Source: Pseudomonas duriflava (GTDB lineage Bacteria; Pseudomonadota; Gammaproteobacteria; Pseudomonadales; Pseudomonadaceae). Taken from it: a stretch of DNA of 64,000 nt. The DNA lies in assembly GCF_007830155.1 (NCBI RefSeq), contig NZ_VLKY01000007.1, forward strand, positions 1 through 64,000, in the 5' to 3' direction. This document shows positions 26,804-35,356 of this stretch, one piece after another (the first letter of the stretch is position 1; each line of letters begins with the position of its first letter). Under the pieces are notes generated by a model, which was not told where the DNA came from, did no database searches, and saw only the letters and a program-made list of their open reading frames with translations. The translations under genes and the position numbers were made by a program.

Positions 26804-27057
26804 GATCTTATTCTTGTATGTGAGATAGACTTATATGTTTACACGGCACAACATCGTATTAAAATACATTCCTTCGTAACTATTCTGCCATTAACAAACC
26901 TCTCGCGCCTTGCCATAGCTATATCTTTAAACAGAGAACGCGCAGATATAGTTTGAATACCGAAAGGATGCGACAAACCAGGCAGAGTCTTTTTGCACTT
27001 CATAATGCAAATAGGCAGTCATAAGTCGGTCCTCTCTTGTTCTGTCAAACACGCTCT

Positions 27058-27077
27058 GTAGTACACTCAAGTACTAC
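27058..27077 (-). terminator. Inverted repeat after the enolase-superfamily gene
   Basis: GTAGTAC (27058-27064) and GTACTAC (27071-27077) with a 6-base loop, directly after the stop of the gene at 27081. No T-run follows on the minus strand, so it could be an operator for kdgM instead. Confidence 0.35.
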
Positions 27078-27080
27078 TGG

Positions 27081-28235
27081 TTAGTAACGGTTAACAGTGT
27101 TGGCTTCGATGTAGGCAAAGTTGATGTCTTCACCCAACCCTGGGCGCTGTGGCAAATGGACATACCCTTCCTTGTCCATCGGATCGACAATGCTATTGAG
27201 ATAGGCTGGTACATCGTCATATTCCAGGAAGGGGTGCAGCAAACCGCGTTCGTACCATGTGCAGTTCTTGATAGCACCGACTACAGCCAGATTAGGGGCG
27301 CCATTGCCATGGATTTCGCAATCCATGCCAAAAGATTCAGCCAGGTGCGCCACTTTCATGCATGGCCCGATTCCCCCAACCCCCATTACGCCGGCCCGCA
27401 GAATGTCGCATGACTTACTGCTAACCCAAGCGGCACGGCTATGGAATTTACCGCCCAGGCTTTCTGGCCCCAGCACTGGGATAGTGAGATTTTCAGCCAG
27501 CCAAGCATAGGACTCAGCCGACTCCTCCATCATGGGTTCTTCAAACCAGGCAAAACCAAGCTTTTGAATTTCCTGGCCGATATAAAGGGCATCTGTACGG
27601 TTGTACCAGTGGTAACCGTCCAGCATGAGCGCGATGTCTGGACCTACGGCCTCCCGTACAGCCGCACAGGCCTTTACATCCATTTTGGCATCAGGTGCAA
27701 AGGAAATGGGTGGCATCCATGTGTGCAGCTTGATTCCCTTATAGCCGCGAGCAACCAATTTTTCGGCGAAACGGCCATACTCATCAGGCGTTGACAAACC
27801 ATCCGGCAGATCATCACCACACATGGTTGAGCCATAGGCCAGCACCTTGTCACGGTAGCCTCCTAGCAGTTTGTACACAGGTAACTGAACCTTGCGTCCA
27901 GCCCAATCCCAAAGCGCTTGCTCTACGATGGCCAGGCTCCGGTCAGTCAATTGGCCTGCACTGCCCCGCTGCCAATGAGCAAGGCCCTGCCAGATACGTT
28001 CGCGATCCAATGCATTCTGGCCAATCAAAACCTTGCGCACAAAATTATCGATGATATAGGGACGGATTAGCTCAGGGGCTCCAAAGGCATAGCCCTCGCA
28101 TCCGTCTTCAGTGGTGATTTTGAGCAAGGCCATCCGGGCTTGGATTTCATCTCCCGGATGCGAGTGCCCGGCGCTATCTACAGCGCGGCGAGTCGGGTAA
28201 GAGAACACATCGACGCTGACTTGAGTAATTTTCAT
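27081..28235 (-). CDS. Enolase-superfamily (mandelate racemase/muconate lactonising) acid-sugar enzyme
   Basis: 384 residues with an N-terminal capping domain (about 1-125) and a TIM-barrel. Catalytic features: KGIKLHTW with K169 and H171, metal ligands D206 (LMLDGYHW), E232/E233 (FEEP) and E258 (GPES), and a D277-H309 dyad (H309 in EIHGNGAPN). The KxH pattern plus His-Asp dyad fits the mandelate racemase subgroup, which contains galactarate/talarate dehydratases, gluconate-type dehydratases and galactarolactone cycloisomerase. A role in sugar-acid breakdown parallel to the pectin pathway is likely; the exact substrate cannot be read from sequence. An operator-like palindrome lies 47 bases upstream of the ATG. 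Confidence 0.85.
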   Translation of the reverse strand: MKITQVSVDVFSYPTRRAVDSAGHSHPGDEIQARMALLKITTEDGCEGYAFGAPELIRPYIIDNFVRKVLIGQNALDRERIWQGLAHWQRGSAGQLTDRSLAIVEQALWDWAGRKVQLPVYKLLGGYRDKVLAYGSTMCGDDLPDGLSTPDEYGRFAEKLVARGYKGIKLHTWMPPISFAPDAKMDVKACAAVREAVGPDIALMLDGYHWYNRTDALYIGQEIQKLGFAWFEEPMMEESAESYAWLAENLTIPVLGPESLGGKFHSRAAWVSSKSCDILRAGVMGVGGIGPCMKVAHLAESFGMDCEIHGNGAPNLAVVGAIKNCTWYERGLLHPFLEYDDVPAYLNSIVDPMDKEGYVHLPQRPGLGEDINFAYIEANTVNRY

Positions 28236-28683
28236 AGAAAGGAGGCATTCCTTGAATATTGTTATTTTCTCTATCTTTTATCGGTACGTCGTCATACAAC
28301 ATGAACGGAGTATTTTTCTAAACAAAATCTCTGTCAAGCGTCTATACAGTATTTTTTTTGTAACAAAGATGGCCTTGTGGTAGTCAAAAATGCAATCAAA
28401 CTCATGATTTATAAGATTATTTTAGGAGAAATTATTTATATGAGGACTGAACAGCCTGCCAGATAAAAATGCCATGCCATTAGTAAGACAACCCTTATTC
28501 CTCATAATGACCTATGAATATACGCTAAGGTTGTATTACTACCCTACTCACCTGTTGAAAGCGTATTCGCTACAAAAATTAGATTTTCCGCTTCCGTTAT
28601 AAAAGCAGCTATAAACAGCGGTATTGGCAGGCTTGTTAAGGAAAAGGACTCAAGAAAAAGGATGCAGGACGAAGCGACTAGCA
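28236..28683. other. AT-rich promoter region of the enolase-superfamily gene
   Basis: No gene seen. It contains the operator-like site at 28282-28299 and long A/T stretches (about 28310-28450). The remaining part separates the pectin locus from the helicase gene. Confidence 0.5.
28282..28299. promoter_or_regulatory. Second copy of the pectin-locus operator
   Basis: CGGTACG-TCGT-CATACAA matches the perfect palindrome at 13059-13076 in 15 of 18 positions, including the run GTCGTCATAC. It is centred about 55 bases upstream of the ATG at 28235, a position where a repressor would block RNA polymerase. Confidence 0.65.
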
Positions 28684-30813
28684 CTACGTTTCGCTAGTAC
28701 GTAGCACACGCATGTACTCGTGGGGTTTACGTGCATACCAGAGCACTCGGCTTACCCCTCGGGTAATAGCTACATAAGCCAGCCGCAATCCCTCATCGGC
28801 CATAGCCTGGCTGTAACTGTTCCGAAAGAATCCCGAATAGGCATACAACGTGTTACGCAGTGGATGCTCTTCACCTATCATACCGTCATCAACAATGAGA
28901 GCGACCTCAGCCTGCAAACCCTTCGCGCGATGAATGGTGTAGCACTTGACTGGAAGTGACTTTTGCAACTGTCCCTGGATGATCTTCAAGGTCTCGTTGC
29001 GCCGCGCCAGTACCAGCACGGCAATACGCTCCCTTGATTGGCAACTGGCTGCATAAGCACATTGGTTTTCGATCTCCTTGATGAGATCAGGCAGGCGCTT
29101 GTGAACGTCGAATGGAGAAACGACCTGGACGCCATGATCGCCAGGTTTGGTAGGCTTATGAGCCTTACTGACTTTATCCTGCTTGTACGCAACACCGGAA
29201 AGTACCGCTTCGCCATCACGCAGGATAGGTTCGACCGATCGATAATTCGTTTCCAGCATGAGCACAGCACTTTTTTTGGTGCGCCCTTTACTAGGGAAAT
29301 ACCTGTCGAAATTCATGAACAGCTCGGGTGAGCTACCGCGCCAGCCATAGATGGACTGCCAGTCATCGCCGATGGCCATAAGGCTAACCGCCTCGCCCCG
29401 CTTTGCCAGGCAACGATGCAGGGCCTGGAGCCATTGCACAATCTGCGGGGAAATATCCTGGAATTCGTCGATCAGCAAATGACTATACGGAACAAGTATT
29501 TCGGTCGAAATACTGCTCTGCTCAGCAGCAAGCCGCTCCGTAAGCGCCTGAAAAGCCCTGTTGAAGGTCATGAGCCCTTGCCCCTGCAAGTCCTTTTCAA
29601 AGGCTTTCCAGAATAGAACCAGCGCCTCGAGAAAAATGCGCTCACGGGTAGAGCAGGCTATCGTTTTTACATCGAGCTGATCGAGCCGGATACCAATACT
29701 TTCGATAAATCCTGCTTGCGTGTAAAAGGCCTCGAACAAGGGTACAGAAGTAAACTCACCGGCTAATCTGAACCCATCCAGCGGTGCCTGGACCGCAGAT
29801 GATTGCTCTTGATCGTCCGCTTCTGGCATGGGCAAGCCCAATAGCTTGTGAACACGCCTGCGAAACGCTGGAACCTGGGCATAACACGTTTGATATGTCT
29901 GTTTGAGCAAGCGCTGCTGTGCAGGACGCAGCCGGCCAGCAGCCAGGGGATTGTCCAGTTCGAGTGCAAAAGACTTACGATCATCAAGCTGCTCGAACCA
30001 AGATGGATTGCCCAAGAGCTCTTTTGCCAGTACGCCCATGGCCGCATGAAAGGTGCGCACACAGCGTTGCGCCTTGTCCACCTCAAAGGGATAGGACCAA
30101 AACGCCAGAACCCGACTCAACTGATCACGAAGCTGTGCACAAGAGTCGTTGGTAAACGAGATGACGGTAATGCGCTCGGGCTTGATCCTCATGTGGCACA
30201 ACATGAATACCACGCGCAACACCAGAGTGGTGGACTTGCCTGAGCCAGCCCCGGCAAATATACGAGTGGCCGGGCTTGAGCATAGAATCATGGACCATTG
30301 CTCGTCCGAAGGCATGCTGACCACACCAGCACGCACAGCCTCGGCTACTTGCTTGCGCATCGCCTTGATAGCGGTATCGTCAATCATGAGAGGCGTGGCG
30401 TCGTAAATCCCCTCTCCTACCTGGACATCGCGCACAACTTGGTGCTGAGGTGTGTCGACCCCGGCAGGCTTATCGCGCTTACCACTCGCTTTGGCAGGTT
30501 TTTTAGCGCCAGCGGTCGATTTACCGCGGCGAGAAGCGGTTCCTGCTTTCGAACTAGATTTCGCACCGGATTTTGCAGTGGCTTTAGTTACATTTCTGGC
30601 AGACTTCTTTGTTGTCGTACGGCCGGGCTTTGGCTGAACTCTTTTTTTCGGCAGTAGCGCGGCTTTCAATTTGCTCGTCAAGGCCGAAGCAGCCTTACTG
30701 CTGGGCTTGGGATGTGACAAGCCGCCCTCGTTTGGGTCTTTCAAATACTCAGTCGTTCGTGGAAAGTAACTCGATAGCGCCCCAGCAAGGTAACGCTTGA
30801 CGGCAGACAGCAT
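28684..30813 (-). CDS. UvrD/Rep-type SF1 DNA helicase with histone-H1-like N-terminal tail
   Basis: 709 residues. Residues about 35-118 are low-complexity Lys/Ala/Ser/Pro sequence (e.g. KKSARNVTKATAKSGAKSS), like histone H1 or the AlgP-type tails. The helicase part follows: Walker A AGAGSGKST (187-195), VISFTNDSCAQLRDQL (motif Ia), LLIDEFQDISPQI (Walker B), GDDWQSIYGWRGSS (motif III), LETNYRS (IV), YTIHRAKGLQAEVALIVDD (V) and LRLAYVAITRGVSRVLW (VI), so it should be active. It is smaller than UvrD or HelD. The tail probably binds DNA non-specifically. No repair partner is adjacent. Confidence 0.88.
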   Translation of the reverse strand: MLSAVKRYLAGALSSYFPRTTEYLKDPNEGGLSHPKPSSKAASALTSKLKAALLPKKRVQPKPGRTTTKKSARNVTKATAKSGAKSSSKAGTASRRGKSTAGAKKPAKASGKRDKPAGVDTPQHQVVRDVQVGEGIYDATPLMIDDTAIKAMRKQVAEAVRAGVVSMPSDEQWSMILCSSPATRIFAGAGSGKSTTLVLRVVFMLCHMRIKPERITVISFTNDSCAQLRDQLSRVLAFWSYPFEVDKAQRCVRTFHAAMGVLAKELLGNPSWFEQLDDRKSFALELDNPLAAGRLRPAQQRLLKQTYQTCYAQVPAFRRRVHKLLGLPMPEADDQEQSSAVQAPLDGFRLAGEFTSVPLFEAFYTQAGFIESIGIRLDQLDVKTIACSTRERIFLEALVLFWKAFEKDLQGQGLMTFNRAFQALTERLAAEQSSISTEILVPYSHLLIDEFQDISPQIVQWLQALHRCLAKRGEAVSLMAIGDDWQSIYGWRGSSPELFMNFDRYFPSKGRTKKSAVLMLETNYRSVEPILRDGEAVLSGVAYKQDKVSKAHKPTKPGDHGVQVVSPFDVHKRLPDLIKEIENQCAYAASCQSRERIAVLVLARRNETLKIIQGQLQKSLPVKCYTIHRAKGLQAEVALIVDDGMIGEEHPLRNTLYAYSGFFRNSYSQAMADEGLRLAYVAITRGVSRVLWYARKPHEYMRVLRTSET

Positions 30814-31021
30814 GCGGTTGATTCATCCAGAGAAGACATCCCCGTAATGATAAGGGGTTTCGGTCATATATGCTGGCTCCGGTTATCGCTGTTCGGCCAT
30901 AACAGCCACTTATAATCAGCAAGCGAAAGGCTGGACCCGCTCTAGCCAGCCCCTCTAGAGCCTGTACGTGGAGAGTAGTACCCTATTGCAGTAGTAACTC
31001 CAGCATTAAAGAGACCTTGCA

Positions 31022-31531
31022 GTGCCTCTCACCTATGCCTCTCGCGAAAAAATGGCCAAAACTGTAGCGGTTCAAGAAAAGGCCGTGCGCGATATTGCCA
31101 GCATCGTGAACGAAAAATACTTTCACTATCGCCGCGGCGAAGCCGCCTGGGAAACATATGAGGCTGCAAGACATGTACTTCGGCAAGCACTTCAGCGTTT
31201 TGAAGATATATGTCAGCAGATGGGCCCTCGCCCCGCAAACCCCCTCATGAAAGCCACACTAGGCGCTGTCCAACTCAAAGGGCCAGCTATCAAAGTCAGC
31301 CTGGCCAACAGCCTTCGCTGGAATTACCTTTGGACAAAGCAAAAGCAGCTTAGTCGCTACGAAGAACAGAATGCTCAGTCTCCAAGCGAGCCTGCTCCAC
31401 AGCTTCAGACCTTTTATGACCACATAATTATCGCCAAGCTGATCGACGATGCAGGCTGGTGGATTGAAAACCGTGCGAGACTTGAGGCTGCTCTTGAACA
31501 GGAAATTGCCCGACAGGGTTTTTCTAAGTAG
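31022..31531 (+). CDS. Hypothetical protein, 169 residues
   Basis: Reads from GTG 31022; an in-frame ATG at 31052 is an alternative and neither has a strong ribosome site. The product is helical, basic and Gln/Glu/Ala-rich, with two Trp in RWNYLWTKQKQ and two in DDAGWWIENRARLEAALEQEI. No signal peptide, membrane segment or recognised domain. It starts 208 bases from the divergent helicase gene and converges on the GAF gene. Confidence 0.6.
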   Translation: MPLTYASREKMAKTVAVQEKAVRDIASIVNEKYFHYRRGEAAWETYEAARHVLRQALQRFEDICQQMGPRPANPLMKATLGAVQLKGPAIKVSLANSLRWNYLWTKQKQLSRYEEQNAQSPSEPAPQLQTFYDHIIIAKLIDDAGWWIENRARLEAALEQEIARQGFSK

Positions 31532-31594
31532 CATTCAATACCGGCAAGGGCGTATGTGCTTACAAAAACGTACTGTCATGCAGCTCCCTGCCCT

Positions 31595-32188
31595 TTATGG
31601 CTGGCTTGTTAGCGCCCCGCTCAGAAACGTTAATGCCGAACTAGAAGTCAGTCGCTTGATGTCCTGCATAAGCATCTGCAGAACGATTTCTCGCTGCAGA
31701 CAATCAGCCAGATCACGAAAGCGTAGCAACTGATCAGCACTCAAGGCTCGAGGGCGTTTGTCGATAATACATAACGTACCGATCGCCTTATCATCAGGCG
31801 TAAAAATCGGACAACCAGCATAGAATCGAATAAAGGGCTCGCCGGTTACCAAGAGATTATCTGCAAAGCGGGGATCAGCCTTAGCGTCAGGAATATAAAG
31901 GACGCGTTTTTCCAAAATGGCATGCCCACAGAAAGAAATATCCCGGGAGGTTTCGCTTACGCCCAACCCCGTACACCCTTTAAACCATTGCCGGTTAGCG
32001 TCAACCAGCGAAACGGCAGCGATAGGCACATCACATAAAGCCATTGCCAAGCGCACGAATCGGTCAAACCGCTCCTCTTGCTGCGTATCGAGCAACCCAA
32101 GCGAGTGCAGCCTATCCAAACGCTCCTGTTCATTCTCGGGAAGAGGTGCGGTTTTCATGGCAGCAGTCTTCATGGAATGCATCGGCAT
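31595..32188 (-). CDS. Stand-alone GAF-domain protein
   Basis: About 197 residues from the ATG at 32188; the frame is open to 32239, and ATGs at 32173 or 32158 are also possible because no start has a good ribosome site. A single GAF domain fills the protein: RLHSLGLLDTQQEERFDR, AAVSLVDANRQWFKGCTGL, ISFCGHAI, IRFYAGCPIFTPDDKAIGTL and CIIDKRPRALS. It is clearly similar to the N-terminal GAF of the GGDEF-EAL protein at 16874-19570 (FDRITQLA, DRAWFKSCVGI, IRFYAGAP), so the two probably share a ligand type. No output domain. It may act by protein interaction. Confidence 0.8.
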   Translation of the reverse strand: MPMHSMKTAAMKTAPLPENEQERLDRLHSLGLLDTQQEERFDRFVRLAMALCDVPIAAVSLVDANRQWFKGCTGLGVSETSRDISFCGHAILEKRVLYIPDAKADPRFADNLLVTGEPFIRFYAGCPIFTPDDKAIGTLCIIDKRPRALSADQLLRFRDLADCLQREIVLQMLMQDIKRLTSSSALTFLSGALTSQP

Positions 32189-32237
32189 TGGTGTTTGAGT
32201 AGCATCCAAGGCTTTGTATTTAGCAGTTAAGAGAGGC

Positions 32238-32516
32238 ATGGAACGTGAACTCGAGGAGATACTAGAAATAGCTTACGGGCAACAAGACGACTACAACCAA
32301 AGCCGGGAACTGATACCAGGCCTAGCTTGGGTAGATAGGCTAATAAAGCCGCAACACCAAAATGCGATAGACGTCACAAAATATATACATGACGCCTTAC
32401 CGTATGCCTATATCCGCACCGCCGAAGAGCTGAACAAGCCGATAAACGTCCACTTGCCCAACTGTGAACAGCCAAGATTATGGCCGATTGAGAGACACGA
32501 TTATCACGTCAGCTAA
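32238..32516 (+). CDS. Small hypothetical protein, 92 residues
   Basis: ATG 32238 is preceded by GAGAGG. The product is acidic (ERELEEILEIAYGQQDD) with a conserved-looking centre (GLAWVDRLIKPQHQN) and no membrane segment or signal. Unknown family. Its 5' end overlaps or abuts the divergent GAF gene, so the two may share a short bidirectional promoter, or the GAF start lies further in. Confidence 0.55.
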   Translation: MERELEEILEIAYGQQDDYNQSRELIPGLAWVDRLIKPQHQNAIDVTKYIHDALPYAYIRTAEELNKPINVHLPNCEQPRLWPIERHDYHVS

Positions 32517-32604
32517 TGATTAAAAATCGGTATGCTACCAATGCCTATACACTTTCCAGCACCTGAAGAGGTACTGGCACATGCTTCATGCTGATCATTT
32601 TAAA

Positions 32605-32628
32605 GTGACCGGGTAAGGACCCGGCCAC
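32605..32628 (-). terminator. Terminator of alaC
   Basis: A 10-bp stem (32605-32614 with 32619-32628, one G-U on the minus-strand RNA) and loop of 4, followed on the minus strand by TTTAAAA. It lies 8 bases beyond the alaC stop. Confidence 0.65.
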
Positions 32629-32635
32629 AGACAGT

Positions 32636-33874
32636 TTACTCAATTGTTGCTTTCGGTCGATGAGGCGGCTTAGGCAACAGGCCATCATTACGAAACATGG
32701 TCTTGATGCCACGCACAGCCTGACGGATACGGTCCTGGTTTTCGATCAGGGCAAACCGTACGTGATCATCGCCATAGTCGCCAAAGCCCACGCCTGGCGA
32801 GACCGACACTTTCGCGTCGGCCAGCAACTTCTTGGCAAACTCCAATGAGCCCAGGTGTGCATAAGCGTCGGGAATCTTGGCCCAGACATACATCGAGGCC
32901 TTGGGGTTCTCAACCATCCACCCCGCCTCGTGCAAACCTTTTACCAAGACATCACGGCGCTGCTGATACTGCATGGCGATATCGCGAACGCATTGCTGTT
33001 CACCTTCCAGTGCGGCAATGGCAGCAACCTGCAATGGCGTAAAGGTGCCGTAGTCGTGATAGCTCTTGATACGCGCCAACGCACTGACCAACTCAGGGTT
33101 ACCGACCATAAAGCCGATGCGCCATCCCGCCATGTTGTAGCTTTTAGACAGTGTGAAGAACTCGACGGCAATATCCTTGGCGCCCGGCACTTGCATGATC
33201 GAGGGTGCTTTCCAACCGTCGAATACGATGTCTGCATAGGCTAGGTCATGCACGACCAGAACGTTGTAACGCTTGGCCAGTGCTATTACCCGCTCGAAGA
33301 ATTCAAGCTCTACGCACTGCGCGGTGGGATTGGAAGGAAAGCCCAAGATCATCATCTTTGGTTTGGGAATGCTTTCCCGTATCGCCCGCTCGAGTTCGGC
33401 AAAAAAGTCCATGCCCGGCACCAACGGCACCGAGCGCACCTGTGCCCCAGCAATCACGGCGCCATAGATGTGAATCGGGTAACTGGGGTTTGGTACTAGA
33501 ACGGTATCGCCGGCGTCCAATGTGGCCAGCATCAGGTGAGCTAATCCTTCTTTGGAGCCGATAGTGACGATGGCTTCCGACTCAGGGTCGATATCGACCT
33601 CGTAACGCTCCTTGTACCAACGGGAAATAGCCCGGCGCAGGCGTGGAATGCCTTTAGAGCTGGAATAACCATGGGTATCGTCGCGCCGGGCAACTTGGCA
33701 CAACTTCTCGACGATATGTGCCGGTGTGGCACCGTCGGGATTACCCATACTCAGGTCGATAATGTCTTCGCCACGACGGCGAGCCGCCAGTTTGAGTTCG
33801 GCTGTGATATTGAAAACATAGGGCGGAAGGCGATCAATGCGCGCAAAACGGCGCATGGTAGTAGAGTCAACCAT
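32636..33874 (-). CDS. alaC: Alanine-synthesising aminotransferase AlaC
   Basis: PLP-dependent class I aminotransferase making alanine from pyruvate and glutamate. The ATG at 33874 is preceded by GAGG and gives exactly 412 residues, the length of E. coli AlaC; the open frame extends 23 codons further without support. Visible: [58 protein letters not shown], and [15 protein letters not shown] with the PLP Lys. Single gene with its own terminator. Housekeeping amino-acid metabolism. Confidence 0.92.
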   Translation of the reverse strand: MVDSTTMRRFARIDRLPPYVFNITAELKLAARRRGEDIIDLSMGNPDGATPAHIVEKLCQVARRDDTHGYSSSKGIPRLRRAISRWYKERYEVDIDPESEAIVTIGSKEGLAHLMLATLDAGDTVLVPNPSYPIHIYGAVIAGAQVRSVPLVPGMDFFAELERAIRESIPKPKMMILGFPSNPTAQCVELEFFERVIALAKRYNVLVVHDLAYADIVFDGWKAPSIMQVPGAKDIAVEFFTLSKSYNMAGWRIGFMVGNPELVSALARIKSYHDYGTFTPLQVAAIAALEGEQQCVRDIAMQYQQRRDVLVKGLHEAGWMVENPKASMYVWAKIPDAYAHLGSLEFAKKLLADAKVSVSPGVGFGDYGDDHVRFALIENQDRIRQAVRGIKTMFRNDGLLPKPPHRPKATIE

Positions 33875-34023
33875 GTGATCCTCAGTAAACGTAAGCGCCC
33901 GGAACCGTCCGAGCGACGCGGTCACTTGCATGTGACCTGCCAAAACTGTAGCGGATACCTAAGCGAAGCGCACGGGCTATTTACACAGCCGACAGAACAG
34001 CGAGAAAGGCCGAAGACAAATTG

Positions 34024-34737
34024 CTAGAACAACATTCCCAACAAGGATGCTTTAACCGCGGCTTCAGCTTTGTTGGCAGCATTCAGTTTGCGCATGGCAT
34101 TGACAAGATGAAACTTGACGGTGCGCTCATCAATACCAAGGATCATGCCGACTTCGATGTATGTCTTGCCTACGGCTGTCCATTTCAAGGCCTCTTTCTC
34201 TCTAAAGGTCAGTTCAGCAAGGCACTCAGGCATCATCTTCGGAGCTAAGAAGCGTGCCATGGAAGAATGGACAAGCTTCGTCAGCCAGATCAATTTGGCT
34301 TCCTTTGCATCTAACTCCTTCGTCGTGATTTGGTCAGCCGAACGCACAAGAGATAACAAACCACCCGTACCAAAGTGCCCAAAGGATGATAAGCACCATC
34401 CATGACGCAAGTCATGTTGCCGGGCTTCTTCCCAAAAATCCTGCTGATCCCTGGCCTGATCGGCAGCCCACGTAAGAGGAGATACTTCGCTCATCCCATG
34501 TTTAACCGTAGGGTCTATGCCAAAGTAGTTGTTTGCTATGTAGCGTTCTTCCCATCGAGAGGGATAGTTCGTGAACAAGTGAAACGTTGGATTAGCGACA
34601 GGCAAGGGAACCCGTAAACCATACGAACAATACTGGAAACCAAGATTCTCGACGATTTTTGCCAGCTCCTTGAAGAGCTGAACTTCTGACCGGGCTTCGG
34701 CACACAGACTGAGATAACTTTCACGCCAGTCTTTCAC
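34024..34737 (-). CDS. LuxR-family AHL-responsive regulator
   Basis: A 237-residue quorum-sensing receptor. The N-terminal autoinducer-binding domain has the invariant residues W62 and Y66 (SRWEERYIANNYFGIDP), D75, P76 and W90; the C-terminal HTH (about 172-237) has LTFREKEALKWTAVGKTYIEVG and DERTVKFHLVNAMRKL. This fits receptors that bind acyl-homoserine lactone. It is transcribed divergently from the RsaM-like gene and luxI. A lux-box-like palindrome at 34759-34778 lies 22-41 bases upstream of its ATG, so autoregulation is likely. Confidence 0.92.
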   Translation of the reverse strand: MKDWRESYLSLCAEARSEVQLFKELAKIVENLGFQYCSYGLRVPLPVANPTFHLFTNYPSRWEERYIANNYFGIDPTVKHGMSEVSPLTWAADQARDQQDFWEEARQHDLRHGWCLSSFGHFGTGGLLSLVRSADQITTKELDAKEAKLIWLTKLVHSSMARFLAPKMMPECLAELTFREKEALKWTAVGKTYIEVGMILGIDERTVKFHLVNAMRKLNAANKAEAAVKASLLGMLF

Positions 34738-34758
34738 TGGTAATCATGCCCTAGGTAA

Positions 34759-34778
34759 AGATGCCCGAATGGGCAGTT
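34759..34778. promoter_or_regulatory. Lux-box-like palindrome between luxR and the rsaM-like gene
   Basis: On the minus strand AACTGCCC-ATTC-GGGCATCT. It matches the luxI-proximal box (35280-35299) in 14 of 20 positions and keeps CTG-N10-CA(G). On the plus strand TGCCC-GAAT-GGGCA followed by GTTTTT would also fold as a short terminator. Confidence 0.55.
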
Positions 34779-34904
34779 TTTCAATTGTAGCGGACCCAGT
34801 AGCATCCGCCTGTGACACGGGTATTAATAGCCAGGGGCAACTATATTAAAGTCTGATGCCATCTGGTTGCTCTGGACATAACCACTCATCCTAAAGGCTC
34901 CTCT

Positions 34905-35276
34905 ATGCTTGCCCTAGCGCCTGACCAATTCATACGTATGTCTTTCAGTGAATTCAGCCAGCTCTCCTTCAAACAGCATATGGCCTGGCTGGACGACGAC
35001 CTCCAGGAAGAGCTGCGGTTATTGGGTATCGAGACGCTATGCGCAGGTTTTTGCGAGTGGGCGAGTACGAACAAAGCGTCTCAGGTAAGCGTTGGATGGG
35101 CCTGGTTTCGCTCACAGCCTGATCAACTGATCTACCTGGCCCCCGGCGGTGTTCAAAGTAACCTGATGCTACGCTGCACGACGGGCTATGACCTGGGCGT
35201 ACGCTGCACAGAAGAACTATTAACGTCATGGCTGGCTGGACAAGACTGGCAGCGCGGAATTCCTTTCATGCACTGA
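34905..35276 (+). CDS. RsaM-like (DUF4902-type) quorum-sensing modulator
   Basis: A 123-residue cytoplasmic protein between luxR and luxI. Aromatic-rich with LSFKQHMAWLDDDLQEELRL, GFCEWAS and VSVGWAWF, which resemble the RsaM family found between luxR and luxI genes in Burkholderia, Pseudomonas fuscovaginae and Acinetobacter (AbaM). RsaM proteins damp AHL production. Identification rests on position plus partial pattern recognition from memory; this copy is shorter than typical RsaM (about 145-175 residues). The luxI gene follows 80 bases later on the same strand behind its own lux box. Confidence 0.65.
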   Translation: MLALAPDQFIRMSFSEFSQLSFKQHMAWLDDDLQEELRLLGIETLCAGFCEWASTNKASQVSVGWAWFRSQPDQLIYLAPGGVQSNLMLRCTTGYDLGVRCTEELLTSWLAGQDWQRGIPFMH

Positions 35277-35279
35277 CCG

Positions 35280-35308
35280 ACCTGTCCAAAAGGGCAGCTG
35301 TCCAAAAG
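35280..35308 (+). promoter_or_regulatory. Lux box and 11-bp direct repeat upstream of luxI
   Basis: ACCTGTCC-AAAA-GGGCAGCT (35280-35299) is a clear LuxR-type dyad with CTG-N10-CAG. The string CTGTCCAAAAG occurs at 35282-35292 and again at 35298-35308, 16 bases on. A TGTAAT at 35322-35327 could be the -10 element, placing the box at about -43, the usual activating position. Confidence 0.75.
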
Positions 35309-35356
35309 AGTGGCGCTCTCTTGTAATTGACGAAAGTCACTAACAGGAGAGGTAAC

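Noticed and set aside
27207-27224. Operator-like match inside the enolase-superfamily gene
   Set aside because: Only 13 of 18 positions match, it is not palindromic, and the match follows from coding for D-D-V-P.
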